A stretch of 64,000 nucleotides of DNA from Pyrocephalus nanus (taxonomy: Eukaryota; Chordata; Aves; Passeriformes; Tyrannidae). A model generated the notes under the pieces. The model did no database searches and had not been told where the DNA came from. It was given only the letters and a program-made list of their open reading frames with translations. Position 1 is the first letter of the stretch. Each line of letters begins with the position of its first letter. Below are positions 47,696 through 58,830 of this stretch, piece by piece. The DNA lies in assembly GCA_038380795.1 (NCBI GenBank), contig CM076268.1, positions 14,636,001 to 14,700,000 on the forward strand. The letters run 5' to 3'. The position numbers were made by a program, and so were the translations under genes.

Positions 47696-48838
47696 TAGGG
47701 AAAAATCAGGGTCTATTTTCTGGAGTAGTGCTTTCTGATTAGCCATGATGACTCAGGCCCTGGGAACACAAAGGCAGAGCAGAGCACCAGGAGTAGCTAC
47801 AAGGGCAAGGGAATGGTGGTGCCCCAACCCACTTGGGGTATTCAGCTCCTGCACTGCCAGCTGGGAAGTGAAAACCCTTGTCTGCTGCACCAGGAGCCGC
47901 TGCTTCGCCTGCAGCCAGACCCTCCAGCAGAGGGGTGACATTAGGGAGAGTGTGGTTGCAGGGCTCATGGATGCATGAGGCTGCAGAGCCCCTGGCTCCA
48001 CAGTGGGGAGATGCTGGTGCCAGGCACAAGAGCCTCACACACCTGCAGTGCGGCTAAAGGGAGGAAAACTGCCACAGCTGGCATTTTGGAAGGAGGATGG
48101 GATATCCCCTTGTCTTTCCAGTTGGTCACCACTGCCCCAGCTCTGAGCCCAGCACAATGAGAACTGTGAGTGATACCCCAGGTGCCCACCCATGAAGGGA
48201 CATGACTACAAGAACTGCTGCTTCCCGGGCAAGGTGAGGTGGGGGTAGATGGGAGCGGCCAACTCAGTCCCTCTCTCTCTCAGCACCAATGTCCTTCCAC
48301 AGTCCTTGCACCTCTGAGTATCTGCTGTGGGATAGGGCACAGCCCCACACTGAGGGCGGGGGACTGTCACTCCACAGCAACAAAACAATAGTCAGTGTCG
48401 ATAATTTATTTTCCAAATAAATCAGTGGATCCTGCAGGAGAAGGGCTGGAAATCGGCGAGTTTAGATTAGACCCTCCCCAAACCCCGGCTGGGCCTTGAG
48501 CCGCTGTCAGGGCTGCAGAGAAACAGCAGCGAACTCTCACGCAAATGGCCTATAAAAAAGGCCCCTGTCAAAGGCACCTTGACCTGTAGGCTCGCTGTGG
48601 TGCTGGGCTCCCCGCGGCCCTCCCCTCCCTGGGCCGCGCTCCCCTTGCATGATGTATTTCCCCTGCCTTTTTTAGAGCTGCATTATGTTAGCTCCAGGAA
48701 ACAGCCTCTTCCTTCTTATAAACACAGCCCTGGGTTACTGACCAGCGGCCCTGCCACTCCACAGCCACTCTCTGTCCATCCATCACACCTCGCTGTCACC
48801 CTGGCAACATATCTCTTGGACCGGTCCGGCTCCAGAGA

Positions 48839-48876
48839 TGGGAGAGGCAGGAGGGGGGGGAAAAGGAGGGGGGGGT
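48839..48876 (+). repeat. G-run cluster with quadruplex potential
   Basis: GGGAGAGG is followed by two runs of eight G (48853-48860 and 48868-48875) separated by AAAAGGA. Each G8 could supply two three-G arms, so an intramolecular G-quadruplex is sterically possible. Its function is unknown. Confidence 0.6.
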
Positions 48877-51253
48877 CACATACACAGAGCACAATTCCAG
48901 CCTGCTGACTAATTCCCTGGAAACCCTGGGGCTGCACAATGAGAAAGCCTTTCCGAGGGTTTCTCGAGCGTTACTGGAAGGTCAGACGAAGGTCAGTGCA
49001 AGGACACGGCTCCTACTTTCCCCACCGTCAGCAAGGGCGGGTGCGTGGGGCGGACGTGGGTGAGTCGCGGGGGTACCACGGGTGCACGGCAGGAGGATGT
49101 TTGGAGAAGGGTGCCTGGGCCCAGCCAGCCCTGTGACGCGGCACAGTGCCCACTTGCTGCTGCCGGGTGTGGGGAACGTGCCTGGGACAGGGCTGGCAGG
49201 GTGTCCTAGCAGCCAGACAGGCGTCAGTGCTTCCAGCGGGATGGAGCATGGCCGGCGGCATGGCCTCTTGCTACCCCAGCAAAGGGAGGGATGAGGAAAA
49301 GAAGAGGTACCTTGGCCCCACGGGAACTCCCTGCCACCTTTGCTATGGCCCCAGTGCCCTCAGACCATTGGCATCGCTGCACAGGTCATTCTCAGTGCAG
49401 GATGGATCCTGGGGGAGAGCACTGGGATGAGTCCTGGGAAGAGGTACCCATGGCTAAAGCACAGCAACTAGAGCAGGAGGGGTCCATCTGTGCCCTGCCC
49501 CTGAAACACCACCTTTGTCCACCCCCACCTGCTTGTCCTTCACGTTAAGCCATTGTCTCCAAGAGGAAATGCCATTTAAAGGCAGGTATTTCAAAAGAAA
49601 TGGGAGATCTCTACTCTTGGAACAACACAGCACTTTATTTCTGCCCGTTTCCGGGGTAAAAATGGGACTCAGGTTTACATGGGGATAAAACAAAAAAGGC
49701 AACGCTTTTAAGGACAGATCCTCACAAACACAAACCAAAGCCCCATGAGGGCAAATCCTTTATAATCCATGCTCTTCCTTAGAGGTGTAAGTGGAGTGGA
49801 AGGGTGGAGGGGGTGGGGATTTAAATCTGGAAAACTGAGTTCCCTGTCCCTTTGGTCTGGCAGAGGGCCCACCGATAGACCAAAAACAAGTCTGCAGAGA
49901 AGCCTGTGTGGGATAATCCAGCTCTGGCCCCTGAGGGGACAAGAACAATTAGGAATCCTCTCTCAAGTCTCCACTCCAAGATAGAAAAACAGTTTATAGT
50001 TTGGTCCAGAGTTGTTGTTAGAAAGTTCTGAATCATCAGGATACACTAACAATTTCTGCACAGTAATTGCCAGAATAATTCATTAGGCGGACTCAGAGAT
50101 AAACTATTAACAGAAGCTTTCAAATCTCCCACCTGCCTGCCCGTGTGCAGGACTTGGTGGCTGCTCTATTTATACACTGGCTGTTGGTGAGGAGCTGTCG
50201 CAGGAGGGAACCATATGAACAGCCATGGCTAAATATGAAAAGTATTTCAAAGGAAAATGAAAGAATGGGTGTTTATTAGAAGTGTGCAGACCAAGCACAT
50301 GCTCCACCATTAACCTTTCCAGGAGTGGTAATCAGCCAGGGAGCTGTTTGCCTTCACTGTCCCTGAACAAGACACAGTCCTTACCCACAGAAACCAGTCT
50401 ACCTAAAGAGAAAAACCCACCATGGCATTGGATGCTGGCCCATGGTGGCCTCTGGACGCATCATGCAAAACATCTTTGGGCCTAGCTTGCCAAGCTTTTA
50501 TCCCATATTTACCCAGCAGAGACAGAACTGATGAGGTTCCCCAGCCCAATCTTCTTCCCTAGACCTCAGCTGCAGGTTGTTGCAAGGCAGGGGATATTTG
50601 TGTCCAACCCTACTGAGCTGGTCAGCAGCAAGTTACAGCTGAGAAGATAAAGCTGTGCAACAGCCTCTGGGTGTGGGTGCCCCTTGGAGCAAATGTCAGC
50701 CCCTATAGACAAATGCCAGCAGAGCTGAGGAATGTCACCAAAGAGAGGCAACTGTCTGTGCACTGCCCTATGCATATGCTCAGCAAAGGCTGCAGCAGAG
50801 TTTCTGCTAAAGCTGGTTTCTGCACTTTTTCTCAGCTCAATTACCCCAAGACCCTGCTGGCAAACCCACAGCTGTGTGCCATTTTAGGCACAGACTTGCC
50901 AGCTCTGGGAGTAGCTATGGCCAGGATGGCTTCATCGGCATGGGAACAAGCCTTGCTTGCAGCCAGAGGAATCTTGATTAAGCAGAGAGAGAAGTGGGGA
51001 CTGGCTGCCAGGCAGATGCCCTAACCAAGAGTAACTTATCAGCTCTGTTTCCAAGATGAGACATCTGTCACCACCTTGCACAGAGCCAGCCTGGCCACTC
51101 ACTCCTCACCAGCAGGCCTGTACAGAAGCAAGAGGGCTTTCCTCTTCCAAACGGAAGCCACAGAAATGGCCACTGCATAACTTGCGAAATTTCTTCTAGA
51201 AAAGGCTTTGCTCGGGCTAAGAAAAGCATTGCACCCAGAATGCTTCGGGGGAC

Positions 51254-51293
51254 GGCGCTGGATGGGAGCGGGAGGCGCTGGACGGGAGCGGGA
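51254..51293. repeat. 20-base tandem duplication
   Basis: The unit GGCGCTGGATGGGAGCGGGA occurs twice in direct succession with one base difference (T/C at position 10). It is a very local duplication with no coding role that I can see. Confidence 0.85.
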
Positions 51294-53617
51294 GGCAGCG
51301 TGCAGCTGCAATCCCAGCCCCGTGTGTTTGCCAGAGGGCCGGCCCCAGCGGCAGCACAGGGAGGTCCCCAGCCCGGAGGAACACCAAGTGCCGCACAGAG
51401 CAAGGAACCACTCCACCAGCGCACACAGAGCAAAGCCTGACACGATTAATCCCTCCTGTTTATTATGTAATAAAACGCTTTCCAGACCTGTTAAAATTTA
51501 ATTGGTTTAATCTTAATTGTTTCATTTTCTATGGCGCATGCAAACACAGAGCCTGACCCTGCCACTCTCGTGTGAACTGTCTCACGGGCTGTGGTGGGTG
51601 CAGGATGAAACCCGCTGACCTCAGCGGGATTACGTGCATGAATCAGAGCAACAGGCCTGGGCTCGGAGCTGAAACCCAGCACTGGGCAGGCCGCCAGCGT
51701 AAGGCCCAGGGTCCACTTAGGCTCCACTTAAGCCCTATGGGACGCAAGTGGTACGCAGGCCTGCGGATGTGAGTGGTGAGCAAGCCTCGTGCTGGGCCTC
51801 TCCTGAAGGATGAATTTCAGCCTGGCTTCTTAACTTCACGGGTGCAAACGTGCAACGATGGTTTCTGAGGCAAGGAGCAAAGATGCTCCCAGAAAGGCTG
51901 TGGGGTGTGTTCTAGCAAAGGCCTGGTGTATGCCTGCAGCAGTGTCCTCCTTCTACTGGACAGGGAACCTTCTTCATTCTCGTGAGCATGAGCAGTAATT
52001 GTGATTTATGACAGCTTCTACTCCAGAGGAAGAAGTGTTTTGCTACCCTCTGCACATTCACAGTCATGGGGTTGTGTTGTGCAGCAGGGTGGCTTTGTGA
52101 GGCCTGGATATCCTCTGTGCTCAAGACATGCCAAATAAAAGAGGGCAGGAGGAGGCCCTTGGCACTGGATTTTCTTATCCTTCATTGCCTTACATGTAGG
52201 ATGACCTTACCTGCTCCTGCAAGTTGGCTATCATTGAGCCAGTGAGCCTCAGTTTCAGAGGCCCATCAGGCACTGAAATCAAAGGCAGCCTTCCCTTTGG
52301 GGTCTAAGTCTACTGAGTTCCCCTTGCTTTAATGGCCAGCACCCTTGCATGTGCTGCTCCTGTCCCTCAAAGTGCTGAGCAATGAATGTTGCACACAGCT
52401 ACTGTTATCCCCCAAACCAAGCTTCTACCTTGAAGACACGTGTTTCTCAGTATGCTAAAGAGCCTGGCTCTGACCCTCACAAAACACATTTCTCACTGAG
52501 ACCTTATTTTGGGACATATTTCCAAGCCATACATGCCTGAAAGGACTGTGAAGCAAATCAGCGAATGCCAATGGAGCAAGCAAATACTAAAGTAGATATT
52601 CGCAGCAATGTATTTCTCAAGAAAATGGACAATAGTTGGGTGGTTCTTGGCCAAGCTAAGCCAGGGCGTTCTCAGGATCCAGAGCAGTGGAGGCAGGTGT
52701 GAAGTGGCAGACGCAAAGGGACAGGATGGTCTAGGCACTGCCTGGGCACAGATGGTACAGAGCAGTGGGAGACAGCTTGTTGCTGGGCAGGCACGCAGCA
52801 GCCCTTGCCTGGACCTGGCTCTGCCGCCTGCAGAAGCCCTCTGCTCTCCTGAGGAATACAGATAACGTTTTTTTTTCAGAGTTGCGAAAAAGAGCCATTC
52901 CTGTGCAAGCGGCAAGGCAGGGATGAAAGCCATTCTTTCCGCCAGGAGACGTGACCAGGCCGGCAGACTGAAGGAGGGCGTCCGGGCCGTGAGCTGCCGG
53001 CGGAGCCGCTCCGTGTCCGCTCCCTCGGAGCTCCCCAGGCGCGCCCGCTTACACGGTGCAGGGCGCCGAAGCTGGGTGCGGGGAGAGCCAGAACCGGGAG
53101 CGGGCGGAGCGCGGTGCCGTGCCGTGCTGGCCAACTGCCGGCAGGTGACCACTGCGTACGGGGCCGGTGCGGGCCTGGCCCGACACGTCCCCACCGGTGG
53201 CCCCGGCGGGGGGTTGTTGCTGCCCTGGGACCCGCCGCCTCTCCGCGTCGCGTCGCCGGCCCCGCCGTGCGGGGGCGTCCCCGGCGCGCTGCGGTTCTCA
53301 CATAAATCAGGACCGAGCTCCTGGGAAAGGGCCATCCTTCACCGGGCGCTGCTGACAGAGAACGAGAACCAGACGGGCCCTGAGATAAACCACGGCGCGC
53401 AGCGTTTACACAAGGGCAGGCTCTGTGTAAATAGAGCCGGGCGCGGGGGGCAGCTCCCGGCGGCGCGGGTCCGCTCCGGCTGCGGCCCCAGCCCGTGGGC
53501 CGCCGGGCTCTCGGGGCGGCGGGCAGGTGACTACCGCCCCCCCAGCGCCTCCCGCCGCCGCGCCGCCTTCCCTCGTTGGCTCCCTGAGCACCGGGGCTGG
53601 AGACAGGGCCGGATTAG

Positions 53618-54020
53618 TGTGTTTGTTTGTTTACGGCCATTAGCGCGGGGCCGGCTCCAGCACTCCGCACCCGCGACACTAATGGAGCAATTAGCAGCCC
53701 CGGGACTGATAGCATCGCCCTGAGCGAGACCCCCGGCCGCGGCCGCTGCTACCGGGCTGCCTGCGCCCGGCGCCCTGGGTCGGGGATGGGCTGCCCGCCC
53801 GCCGCGATGTGCGTGGCCGCTGCATCGCTCGCTCGCTCCACGGGCCCGGGAGTGCTCTTGGCTCTCTTGCCTCCGCTGAAGCATCCGCAAGGCAAGCTCC
53901 ATCCATTACAATAATCCCCTGTCTAAACAGAGCGCAGGAACGGCCGGGACAACAAGGCCCCGCTGTAAACAGAGCTCAGGGGACGCCGCTAATGATATAA
54001 ATAAAATAACCATTAATAGC
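53618..54020. promoter_or_regulatory. Candidate NKX2-3 enhancer: homeobox, forkhead and SOX-like word cluster
   Basis: Inside GC-rich DNA lie A/T-rich words: GTGTTTGTTTGTTTAC (forkhead-like, 53618-53633), ACTAATGGAGCAATTAGC (two TAAT cores, about 53678-53695), CCATTACAATAATCCCC (about 53903-53919, including a TAATCC bicoid-type core), ACAACAAGG (SOX-like, about 53950), TGTAAACAG (forkhead core, 53964-53972) and CTAATGATATAAATAAAATA with ACCATTAATAGC (about 53989-54020). The last lies 2.7 kb before the NKX2-3 ATG. Function is inferred from word content only. Confidence 0.45.
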
Positions 54021-54880
54021 CCTGTGACCCCAGCCCAGCCGGTTTGGGAAAGCCCCGGAGCCGCATCCCGGGGCTGCCACCCGCCGGCAGGTACTGGGGC
54101 TGCCCTGCTCCTTCCTATCCCTGTCTTCTGCACCCCGGCACAGCTCGCCCCGGTCCGGTCGTGCTCCTTGGCGCCAGCCGCCCGCTACAGGCATGGTCGG
54201 TCCCGACCGTCTCCTCGTTTCCCAGTTGGGAACTCGGCGCCGATCCGTCTCCACCAAAGGGTTGGCATGAAGGCGCTGGCTCGGTTACCGCACCGGGAGC
54301 GCCGGCGGGTGATAAGGCATCCGCAGGAAAGGCCGGCATAACACGGGGTCCTCCCAGGCCTGTCGGGGCCCCGCCGCGGCTTGCTCCCTCCGCGGGCCCT
54401 GGGTTCTCCGAGCAGTCCGTGTGGCCGGCGGCGGCACAAATGAGTGAGTCCCTGCGGGAGAACCACACGCGCCGCCGGGGACACGTCCCGAAGCGTCGTT
54501 TCTGCCTGTGTCGGGCTCCTGGAGCCCGTAGGCCGCGCCGGGCCATCGGCCTGGTGATCCCTTGTCTGGGATCCCGCTGCGGGTGGGAAGGGCGATGGCG
54601 CCAAGCGAGACAGAGCCGGCCGGGACCGCGCCCTCGGCACAGCGGCTGCTTCTCCCGCAAAACGGCCGGCCAGGCTGACATCGGCCGTGGTCTGGCAGTC
54701 CTTACTGCCGCCAGCACCTAGGGCACCGGACCCTGACGCTGCTCTCCCCTCCGCTGGGCTCCCGGGGAGAGCGGCGCTGGGCAGAACCCTGTCCTCGCCG
54801 CGCTGCCGCCGGGCCCCGCGCCTGCACCTCCCCGGGCCCCGGGGCTGGCGGGAGCGGCCCAGGACGGTGGCGATGTGTAA

Positions 54881-54915
54881 CACCGATAAGGAGCTAATTG
54901 TTACTAATTGTTTTC
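54881..54915. promoter_or_regulatory. Candidate regulatory site: GATA plus duplicated CTAATTGTT
   Basis: CCGATAAGG (GATA core) is followed by CTAATTGTT at 54894-54902 and again as CTAATTGTT at 54904-54912, two exact copies ten bases apart, about one helical turn, in otherwise GC-rich sequence. Paired TAATTG words at helical spacing suggest cooperative homeodomain binding (inference). Confidence 0.4.
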
Positions 54916-55707
54916 GGGGCCCTGGCAGCGAGTCAGCGCCGGGCTTCTCCGCGCACCAGCGGCATGGGACAGAGTCAAGCCCCGGTTAGGCCTGGTTACT
55001 GCGAACGCCCTTCCTCGTCCACCGTCCGGGCAGCAGGAGGGCGTTCTGTACGGAGAGCGGGCGAGAAGAAACTGAATCGCCGTGATTTAATGCGAGGGGT
55101 TTGAAGCGGCGCGGTGGGAATGGTCCGGTGCGCCGGGGGGAACGGGAACGGGCTCCGCCGCGGGATCGGTAGCGCACGAGCTGCGGCGAAGTGTGCAAGA
55201 CTCGGGCTCCCGTCCCGGGCTGCGCCACCAGTAAATGGGTGTGAGGGAAGACGAAGAAAGGAGCCGGTAAACGGCGGAGCCGCAGGACGGTAACAACACA
55301 AGGGAAGCTCCCGGGAAGGCCGCGCGAAGCCGCGGCGCCGGGACACTCACCTGCCCGGTGTAGGCGCCCGGCTCCGGTGGCCTCCCCTCGGCGCCGATCC
55401 GAGCCCTGCGGGGCGGCAGGATTTTAATCAAAACGAAAAATTGCACCAGGGACCCCCTGCCCCTCTTTCAGGGCGCCCGCTCCCCGTTCCGCGGCAGCCC
55501 GGAGCCCTTGGAGGGCACCGGGGACGCGGGGAGTGCCGAGAGGCCGCGACACCCCGCACCGTACCGAGGGGCTCGGCCGGTGCCCAGCGCAGCCCTGCGG
55601 CCGGGGGACCCGCATTGCGGAGGAGCTCGGCAAACTCATTCGGTGCGTCACCCGCCGGCACAGCGGCGAGACGGCTCCGCGGAGCTGCTTGCCGCTCATT
55701 ACCGGAG

Positions 55708-55772
55708 GGAGAAACGAAAGAAAACGAAACGAAACGAAAGAAAACGAAAAACAACGAAAGAAAATACCAAAG
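55708..55772. repeat. (CGAAA)n microsatellite in the NKX2-3 upstream region
   Basis: The strand reads GAAACGAAAGAAAACGAAAC, GAAACGAAAGAAAACGAAAA and ACAACGAAAGAAAATACC in succession, so nearly all units are CGAAA or variants, with no pyrimidine except the C of each unit until the end. It sits in the GC-rich domain about 1 kb before the NKX2-3 start and is probably length-polymorphic. Confidence 0.8.
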
Positions 55773-56754
55773 AACGCGGTATTGCTCTCCCCACCCAGAC
55801 CCACATTACCGCGGCCTCAGGCTGCCCACCCAGCCCGGCCCGGTCCGCCCCGACTGGGCCTGGCGGCAGCGGGCTGCGGGGCCCGATCCGGCGGCGGCGA
55901 AGCGCGCTTTGCCCTGTGCGAACGCGTGTCGCACCGCCTGCGGCGAGCTGGGGCGGCCTGCAGGTTGGCCGGTCGCGGGAGGGTCTGCGGGGGCACCAGG
56001 GAGTGCGGAGTGGGTCGGCTACGTGTACGTCGCATGGCTACGGTCCGTCCGGGACGGCGGGGTCGCCGCCGGCTCCGGAAGGGGTGCGGGGCGGCGGAGG
56101 CGAACCTCGCCTCCGCGCCGCATCCTGGGCAGCGGGACGCACTTGCGGGGCCGGGCGGGGAGGTCGGGCCGCCGGGCCCGCACATGTCGGCCCTTCCCGG
56201 CGCCGGACCGAACAGTGTGCGAGCAGGGACCAGCGGGGCGCGCCGGGGTGGGGGGCCCTACCTACCTACATGTGCTTAGCACTGGGGGGCGCGGCGGCGG
56301 CGGCCGCGGCTCTCTGCGGGAACCCCGACCCCGACGCACTGTCCCCGCGCCCGCCGGGCGGGTGCCGGGCCGGCGGGGCGCTCTGCGGGGAAGCAGCCTC
56401 CCTGAGCGCAGCCTTAATACATTGCTATTTCTGGCCGGGCGGCCGGAGCCGGGCAGGGGGCCGGCTCTGCCTCCCCCTCCCTCCAATGGCGAGGCCGCCC
56501 CCGGCCCCTCCTTGCCGTGACGTGCCGGCCCGGGGCAGAGGAGGCTCCCGAGCCCTTGGCTGTCCCTGCAGAAGCTGTAACAAAACGCAGACCCCCAGCG
56601 CCGAGCTAATGGAGGCAACTTAGACAGGAGCAGGCGCGGCCCCTCGTCTCTCGGCGCTGCGTGCTCCCCCCGCACCGGGAGCGGCGCTGCCCGCCGAGCA
56701 GCCCCCCGATCGCTGCCGGGCCCCCGGGACTGCCTGGCTGCTTGCGCTGCCCCG

Positions 56755-57097
56755 ATGATGTTACCGAGCCCTGTCACCTCCACACCTTTCTCTGTCAAAG
56801 ACATCCTCAACCTGGAGCAGCAGCAGGACCCACACTATGGGGCCCAGCTCCCGCACCACCTGGAGCACCACTTCCACCCCGCCGCCTGCCTGCTGGCGGC
56901 CTCCGACGGCGCCCGCTTCTCCGACGGCGAGGAAGAAGAGGAGGAGGAGAAGCTCTCTTACCTGAGCCCTATGGCAGCGTCCGGCAGCCAGGCGGACGCG
57001 CGGATCTCCGCCGACAACTACGTTCACGCTGTGCTGCGTGGCTCCTGCGAGGCCCCCGGCCCGGGAGAGGAGCTGGACCCCGCGGTCCGCGACCCAA
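56755..57097 (+). CDS. NKX2-3: NKX2-3 exon 1: TN motif and acidic region
   Basis: This exon encodes residues 1-114 plus one base. It holds the TN motif, a His-rich stretch ([18 protein letters not shown]), a Glu run after FSDGE, and [15 protein letters not shown]. The donor GTGAGT at 57098 follows GACCCAA. The start context CCCCGATGATG is weak by Kozak rules, which may favour partial initiation at the second Met with little effect. Confidence 0.95.
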
Positions 57098-58400
57098 GTG
57101 AGTATCTGCTCCGCCGCGCTCCCCCGCACTGCACCGCCCCGCCGGGACAGGCCCGCGCTAGCTCCCCGTGGTGAATTCCCAGCTCTATGGGCATCGCACC
57201 GCGAAGCCCTTGTCCTGGCGCTGCAGACCGCTCCACGTCCCCTGGCCATGTCGAGCCGGGACCAGCCCGTCGCGGGGCTGCCACGGCCCTCCTCTGAGCC
57301 CCGCTCACCACCTTCCTGTGTAGTGCCTCCGCGGGAAGAGTCTCAGCAAGGCCCCGATCCGGAGCTGCCGGATCAGGCCCGCGCCCCGCAGCTTTGGTAG
57401 CGGAGAGGGAGGACCGGGGCAGGTTAGGCCCAACGCGCACCCGCTGCGGCGGGGCCCGGCGGCGGAGCAGGTGCCCGGTGCCGTGCGCGGCGTGTCCCCG
57501 GGGCTCGCCTCGAGGGGCCGCAGCGGTAACGTGGCAGCCGGCCCGGAGGGGACGTGGCCCTCGCAAACGCAGGCGGTGGCGGAGGCTACCGGTCCCGGGA
57601 CTGCCTCCTCGCTGACACGGCGGTGCCCCGACGGGCGCGTAGCGGCGCGGGGTCGGCCGGGGTGCGGCGCGGAGCTCTCGCCCGCGGGTGGGGCCCGTCG
57701 GGAGCAGCGAGCGCCCGGCGTCTGCGAGGCGCAGCCGTGACCTGTGCTCCCTCGTGCAGAGAGCTGCGTCCTGAAGAAGCCGCTGGACGCGACGGAGAAA
57801 ACGGAGGAGGCAGAGAGGCCGAAGCAGCGGAGCCGGAGGAAGCCGCGCGTTCTCTTCTCTCAGGCTCAGGTCTTCGAGCTGGAGCGTCGGTTCAAGCAGC
57901 AGCGTTACCTGTCAGCACCCGAGCGGGAGCACCTGGCCAGCAGCCTCAAGCTCACCTCCACGCAGGTGAAGATCTGGTTCCAGAACCGGCGCTACAAGTG
58001 CAAGCGGCAGCGGCAGGACAAGTCGCTGGAGCTGGGCGGCCCCGCGGCCCCGCCGCCGCCGCGTAGGGTGGCCGTGCCCGTGCTGGTCCGCGACGGCAAG
58101 CCGTGCCTCGGCGGGTCGCAGGGCTATAGCTCAGCGTACAACGGGCCCTACTCCTACAATGGCTTCCCCGCCTACGGCTACGGCAACGCCGCCTCCTACA
58201 ACCCCGGCTACGGCTGCACCTACCCGGCGGGCACCGGCGGCGCCTCCATGCAAGCTGCCTGCAGTCCGGCGGCGGCCGCCGGCCCCTTCGTGAATGTGGG
58301 CGGCCTGGGGGGCTTCAGCGGCGGCAGCCAGCCGCTGCACCAGGCGGCGACGGGGCCGTCCTGCGGCCAGGGCGCACTGCAGGGCATTCGGGCCTGGTAG
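56755..58400 (+). CDS. NKX2-3: NKX2-3, NK2-class homeodomain transcription factor (2 exons, 327 aa)
   Basis: Exons are 56755-57097 and 57760-58400, with a 662-base GT-AG intron at codon 115. The N terminus [20 protein letters not shown] contains the TN (tinman/Eh1-like) repressor motif at residues 10-20. A short poly-Glu run lies before KLSYLSP. The homeodomain is residues 140-199 (57834-58013) with W48, F49, N51 and the NK2 hallmark Tyr54 (residue 193, in QNRRYKCK). The NK2-specific domain [15 protein letters not shown] is at 215-229 and the C terminus is GIRAW. The protein acts in the nucleus and binds CACTTNA-type sites. In vertebrates it is needed for gut and splenic mesenchyme and vascular addressin expression (established knowledge). 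The family separation from NKX2-5 and NKX2-6 rests on the N terminus and on GIRAW. A second in-frame ATG follows at 56758. Confidence 0.97.
57098..57759 (+). other. NKX2-3: NKX2-3 intron
   Basis: This 662-base GC-rich intron has donor GTGAGT and acceptor CTCGTGCAG. Single-intron structure with the homeodomain entirely in exon 2 is standard for NK2-class genes. I see nothing else in it. Confidence 0.93.
57760..58400 (+). CDS. NKX2-3: NKX2-3 exon 2: homeodomain, NK2-specific domain, C terminus
   Basis: This exon encodes residues 115-327. After [10 protein letters not shown] come the basic lead-in [11 protein letters not shown], the full homeodomain, the proline run APPPPRR, the NK2-specific domain, a Tyr/Gly/Asn-rich stretch with [32 protein letters not shown] and GIRAW, then TAG at 58398-58400. 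The region between the NK2-specific domain and PFVNV is shorter than in mammals and lacks their long Ala and Gly runs. Confidence 0.96.
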
Positions 58401-58830
58401 CCCGCACGCACTGAGGGTCGGGAGCGGACCGACAGGACGGCCTGGCGGCTCCGGGGCCCCGTTATCACCCGCACCACAGCCCAGCTACGCGCCGCGCTCC
58501 CTGGACCGGAGGCGGCGGCGGGACGGCGCAGCGGGACCCCGGCACTCCCGCGGGTATTGGTGCGGGGCCGGCGACGGACGGAGCGTAGCGGCGCGGCAGG
58601 ACGGGGCCTCCCGAGCCCGCAGCGAAGCGCCGCCGCTCCGCGGAGCCGCCGCGACGGCCGGCCGGGCCGGGCGGGCCGGAGCCGATCGCGCCGCGCCAGC
58701 GGAGCAGCTTTGCTTGTAAAAAGCCGACGGCGGGGCCCGGTGATGCCGCGGCCCCTCTATCTACTCTGTATCGGTCACTGCCAGCGCCAGCTCGCCCAGT
58801 CAGTCAATAAACCAGGTGCAATATTCGCCG
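58401..58830 (+). other. NKX2-3: NKX2-3 3' UTR
   Basis: GC-rich untranslated sequence runs from the stop to about 20 bases after the poly(A) signal. It includes a short A/T-containing tail (TTTGCTTGTAAAAAGCC near 58707) before the signal. Confidence 0.65.
58806..58811 (+). terminator. NKX2-3: NKX2-3 poly(A) signal (AATAAA)
   Basis: This is a canonical AATAAA 406 bases after the stop codon, in CAGTCAATAAACCAGGTGC. It is the only AATAAA in the GC-rich sequence downstream of the gene, which makes it the likely cleavage signal. Confidence 0.75.

Larger units (their letters stand above)
44966..52900. other. Gene-free interval upstream of NKX2-3
   Basis: No supportable gene is seen. It contains an A run at 45091-45109, a 30-base T run at 47664-47693, two G8 runs near 48853-48875, a 20-base tandem duplication at 51254-51293, and A/T-rich patches at about 46570-46790, 47040-47300, 48390-48440 and 51440-51535 that may be regulatory. 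One word near 48550-48562 (CCTATAAAAAAGG) resembles a CArG box but is one base too long. Confidence 0.5.

Noticed and set aside
52493..53335. 280-codon minus-strand frame at the edge of the NKX2-3 CpG domain
   Set aside because: It crosses from ordinary sequence into the GC-rich domain with an abrupt change in composition. There is no recognisable family, and the open frame is explained by GC content.
55441..56623. Two frames of more than 350 codons (55441-56520 and 55508-56623) upstream of NKX2-3
   Set aside because: Composition artefacts of GC-rich promoter DNA. They overlap each other and cross a microsatellite, and show no recognisable domain.
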